Below, one piece after another: positions 61,513 to 64,000 of a stretch of 64,000 bases of DNA (position 1 is the stretch's first letter; the number at the start of each line of letters is the position of its first letter). The translations under genes were made by a program, and so were the position numbers. This DNA comes from WJMB01 sp964581465 (GTDB lineage: Bacteria; RBG-13-66-14), in NCBI GenBank assembly GCA_964581465.1, contig CAZOOP010000008.1:27349-91348 (forward strand). The letters are read 5' to 3'. The notes under the pieces are model-generated. The model saw only the letters and a list, made by a program, of their open reading frames with translations. It had not been told where the DNA came from and made no database searches.

Positions 61513-61773
61513 CATTGGAAATACCTGTCACTGAGAAGCAGTTAAGAAAGTGGCGAGATTAGGTGTATGCTCTGTGGATAATCTACAACTCATAATGCTG
61601 GCATTTAACATCCATCCGTTTGCTATTCGACTCATAGGTGCATCATTATCATGCAATAAGGGTGCTTTTGACAGTATCGGGGTCTAAGCGCGATACATCG
61701 GATGGCGAATAGCGGCTCGGTGAACCTACCATTACCGCCCATTTTGGTCCGTTCTTGTTCCATGATGTCCTTG

Positions 61774-61800
61774 AATAAAAACGCCCCCGCGGGGGCGTTT
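61774..61800 (-). terminator. Intrinsic terminator of butyrate kinase
   Basis: Perfect 11-bp palindrome AAACGCCCCCG/CGGGGGCGTTT (61779-61800). On the minus strand it is followed by TTTTTATTC (including 61774-61778), 43 bp after the buk stop. Confidence 0.85.
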
Positions 61801-61843
61801 CTGCAAGAAGTCCAGGCTATAGTGCAGGACTTCGACCGCAATA

Positions 61844-62953
61844 CTAAAACTCCTCGTCCTCGCGCACGCGGGTCGGGTAGGCCAGGGGTTCTTCTTCGCC
61901 GCGCAGCACGCGCAGCGCCGCTCCGGCCAGGGCGCCCAGCTCGTCCTCGCCCGGGTAGGCGACGACGGGGGCGATCCAGCCCGTCCACTCGGCGATCCAC
62001 TCGACGAATTCCTTGCCGTAGGCCAGGCCGCCGGTGATGATGATGCGGTCGACCTCGCCGCGCAGCACGGCGGCGGCGCCGCCGATGTAGTAGCTGATCT
62101 GGTAGGCCATGCCCTTGTAGTAGTACAGGGCGGTGCGGTCGCCGGCCAGGGCCTTGTCCTCGACCTCCTTGGCCGAGTTGGTGTTCATGTAGGAGACCAG
62201 GCCCCCGCCGCCGGTGAGGGTCTTCTTGAGCTTGCGCTTGGGCGTGCCCTTGTTCGCTTCCTCGTAAACCCAGTCGATGAGCGGGAAGACGGGCACGTCG
62301 CCGGCGCGTTCCGGGCTGAAGGGTCCGCCGTAGAGGGCGTTGTTGACCTCGACGACCCGGCCGCCCTCGAGGGCGGCGATGGAGTTGCCCCCGCCCAGGT
62401 GGGCGATGATCAGTCGGGTCTCGCCGAGGGGCTTGCCCAGCTCGGCGGCGGCGCGGCGCGCCATGGCCTTGATGTTGAGGCAGTGGAGCATGCTGATCCG
62501 GGGCAGCATCTTGTGGCCGGACAGCCGGGCCAGGGGCGGGTACTCGTCGACGCAGGGCGGATCGCTGATGAAGCTGGGCACGCCGCCGGCGTCCCGGGCG
62601 ATGCCGTAGGCCAGGCCGCAGCCCAGGTTGCTGGCGTGCTGACCCAGGTAACCCTCGCGACCGTCGGCGAGCATCTCGTCGTTGACGGCGTAGGTTCCGC
62701 TGATCACGGGCTGGAAGAGCCCGCCGCGACCGACCACCGCCGAGAGATCCTTCGGCGCGATACCGACATCCTCGAGGAAGCCCAGGATGATGCCTTTACG
62801 GAACTCGTGCTGATCGTAGATGGTCTTGAAGGGAGCCAGCTCCTCGGTGGAGTGGCGCAGGGTGCGCTCGTGAAGCTGCTCCTCGTCACGGTAGACGGCG
62901 ACCTTGGTCGAAGTGGAACCGGGATTGATGACCAGAATCAGGTGTTGGGCCAT
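61844..62953 (-). CDS. buk: Butyrate kinase
   Basis: 369 residues, close to the usual length of about 355-370. Acetokinase-family motif INPGSTSTKVAVY at residues 9-21, then GGLFQPVISGTYAVNDEM, SDPPCVDEYPPLARLSGHK (in part, butyrate-kinase type), IAHLGGGNSIAAL and TGGLAYGKEFVEWI. It interconverts butyryl phosphate and ADP with butyrate and ATP, or acts on branched-chain acids. The normal partner phosphotransbutyrylase (ptb) is not next to it in this window. Indicates fermentative or amino-acid-degrading metabolism. Confidence 0.94.
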   Translation of the reverse strand: MAQHLILVINPGSTSTKVAVYRDEEQLHERTLRHSTEELAPFKTIYDQHEFRKGIILGFLEDVGIAPKDLSAVVGRGGLFQPVISGTYAVNDEMLADGREGYLGQHASNLGCGLAYGIARDAGGVPSFISDPPCVDEYPPLARLSGHKMLPRISMLHCLNIKAMARRAAAELGKPLGETRLIIAHLGGGNSIAALEGGRVVEVNNALYGGPFSPERAGDVPVFPLIDWVYEEANKGTPKRKLKKTLTGGGGLVSYMNTNSAKEVEDKALAGDRTALYYYKGMAYQISYYIGGAAAVLRGEVDRIIITGGLAYGKEFVEWIAEWTGWIAPVVAYPGEDELGALAGAALRVLRGEEEPLAYPTRVREDEEF

Positions 62954-63056
62954 GGGACGCTCCGTCGGCTGGCGGGTGGATTGTCTGCCGGTGGAATCGA
63001 CAACAGGATACCATAAGCTCCGGCGGCTGTGCCAGGGTCGCGCGGCGGCCGGAACC

Positions 63057-63086
63057 TTGCCGCTGGAGCGCGGCTCCGGCTATACT
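63057..63086 (+). promoter_or_regulatory. Sigma70-like promoter of the septoil-knot-type gene
   Basis: TTGCCG (63057-63062), an 18-bp spacer and TATACT (63081-63086), 57 bp before the ATG. Confidence 0.6.
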
Positions 63087-63142
63087 GATAGCGTTGGTGA
63101 TGATTTGAGGCCTTGCTCTGCACACCCCGTGGGAGGCGCCCG

Positions 63143-63475
63143 ATGACCAAGTCCGCCGTTGTGATCCTGCTCTGCCTGGCCGCCCTCGCCTGGGCGGGCC
63201 TGGTTTATGTCGTCGATTCCAAGTACGACGCCGATCTGCTGGTCTACCACGTGGATTCCAGGTACGAGGCGGATCTGCTGGTCTACGTGGTCGATTCGAA
63301 GTACGACGCCGACGAGGACGGGCTGTGGTACTTCGCCGATTCCAAATACGACGCCGACGTGCTGATCTACTATGTGGACTCCAAATACGACGCCGACCTG
63401 CTGATCCACAACATGGATTCGAAGTACGACGCCGGCTGGCGGGGCGGCCACGCCTGGCAGGGCCGCCTGCACTGA
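63143..63475 (+). CDS. Secreted six-repeat protein, septoil-knot (DUF6150-type) family
   Basis: 110 residues from the ATG at 63143 (GGGAGG 7 nt upstream); an in-frame upstream start at 63113 lacks a ribosome site. Signal peptide TKSAVVILLCLAALAWAG. Then six copies of a 13-15 residue unit DSKYDADLLVYxV: DSK/RY at residues 25, 38, 51, 66, 79 and 92. The middle has an insertion EDGLWYF and the end is GWRGG. This pattern, with the LWYF break after the third unit and GW end, is that of the 7(1) septoil knot domain family, small proteins predicted and later shown to be deeply knotted. The assignment is from memory of the pattern. Function unknown. Confidence 0.8.
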   Translation: MTKSAVVILLCLAALAWAGLVYVVDSKYDADLLVYHVDSRYEADLLVYVVDSKYDADEDGLWYFADSKYDADVLIYYVDSKYDADLLIHNMDSKYDAGWRGGHAWQGRLH

Positions 63476-64000
63476 GCGGGACGAAGCCGCTGAAGAACAG
63501 GCTCGACCGTCTGTTCACCCTACTCGTCCAGCAACGCCAGGCGACCGATATTTCGCAGAGGGATCGTATACCCTTCTAGAACCGGGTTGTGGTTGTAATC
63601 TGCTGATAACACGCGTGTAGTATCAGAAGTATCTGTCACTTTTACAGTGCGTTACACACGATCCCGGACCAGCTAGTTTCAACTCGAAACACCCCCCCAC
63701 CTAGAAAAAACTGTTGAAACGAGGCTATGCCGAATGATGTTCGGCCTGCCAACTCAACCCCTCGGCGCCTGCTAGTTATATTCGTCTATTATTAGTACAC
63801 TTAGTATCGATGCACCGTCATCGAATCCCATTGCGCCAAGCAGTTGATAATGGAGCTTCATGACGTCGCTACGGGTATCCGAAGATTGGGGGTAATCCAA
63901 ATACCCGCCACAAGCAGCTCGCTCGATGTGCACACCTGATTGCCCAAGGGATCGTATACCGTGTTCGGACCGATGCATGTATGTAACGCGCTGTTAACAT
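63476..64000. other. AT-rich intergenic end of the window with short repeats
   Basis: 525 bp with no supported gene. GGGATCGTATACC occurs at 63560-63572 and again at 63948-63960, 388 bp apart. The stretch 63560-63640 resembles 61104-61175 (CTGCTGATAACACGCGTGTA). The 26-bp sequence at 63946-63971 is repeated inverted at 46996-47021. Confidence 0.6.
63946..63971 (+). repeat. 26-bp exact repeat, direct copy
   Basis: Exact match, in inverse orientation, to 46996-47021. A partial copy of 13 bp stands at 63560-63572. Confidence 0.75.

Larger units (their letters stand above)
61072..61843. other. AT-rich island with one full repeat and the buk terminator
   Basis: 772 bp between the small ORF (plus) and buk (minus). 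It holds a full MITE-like copy (61176-61512), a 5' flanking segment (61104-61175) that resembles 63560-63640, and the terminator at 61774-61800. No gene is supported. Confidence 0.7.

Overview
The window is high-GC, gene-dense bacterial chromosome broken by AT-rich intergenic islands. The organism looks like a didermic (Gram-negative-type) bacterium. It has LolA, an AMIN-domain secretin-like protein, a DUF5916-type outer-membrane barrel, many lipoproteins, and an FG-GAP repeat protein ending in a FlgD-like/type IX-type C-terminal sorting domain. Together these suggest an FCB-affiliated candidate phylum (Coatesbacteria- or Fermentibacterota-like). That placement is inference from gene content only. 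I see no rRNA, tRNA, CRISPR array, phage or transposase gene.

Layout. 1-7.8 kb: minus-strand AMIN protein (cut by the window edge), a membrane-anchored lipoprotein, RqcP-like S4 protein, MBL hydrolase, GH57 glycosidase and ribosomal protein L19. 8.7-16.4 kb: plus-strand FG-GAP surface protein, TPR protein and three glycosyltransferases. 16.5-21.8 kb: O-methyltransferase, secreted protein, PHP phosphoesterase, Yip1 protein and PgpA. 21.8-29.6 kb: PLD-family nuclease-like gene, then pgsA, rimO, a zinc-ribbon membrane protein and lolA, mostly overlapping by 4 bp, and an FtsK without its gamma domain. 29.9-38.1 kb: an envelope polysaccharide cluster with uppP, two paralogous glycosyltransferases, a UGM-like FAD enzyme and an STT3-like membrane protein. 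38.5-41.5 kb: mreB behind an unusual disordered repeat protein and a single-TM protein. 42.4-46.4 kb: TPR lipoprotein, lipoprotein, metal-site-less PHP paralogue and HemW, the last three overlapping. 47.6-51.0 kb: beta-propeller protein and three lipoproteins. 51.5-56.3 kb: aminotransferase, folK, panB and a DUF5916 barrel. 56.4-58.4 kb: small membrane proteins. 58.8-63.5 kb: Asp-rich secreted protein, SPASM radical SAM, a tiny charged ORF, butyrate kinase and a six-repeat septoil-knot-type secreted protein.

The most unusual content is non-coding. (1) A structured palindromic element occurs five times plus one decayed copy. Its inner 20-21 bp arms are conserved and show compensatory base changes; its outer arms differ in sequence from copy to copy but still pair. 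Three copies begin 5-6 nt after a stop codon. (2) A MITE-like AT-rich family of about 330-350 bp has 11-bp imperfect terminal inverted repeats (GGGATTATCAC type) and occurs in about eight full or partial copies in the long intergenic gaps. Neither has an associated enzyme in this window.

Long open frames antisense to the high-GC genes were judged to be codon-bias shadows and left out.
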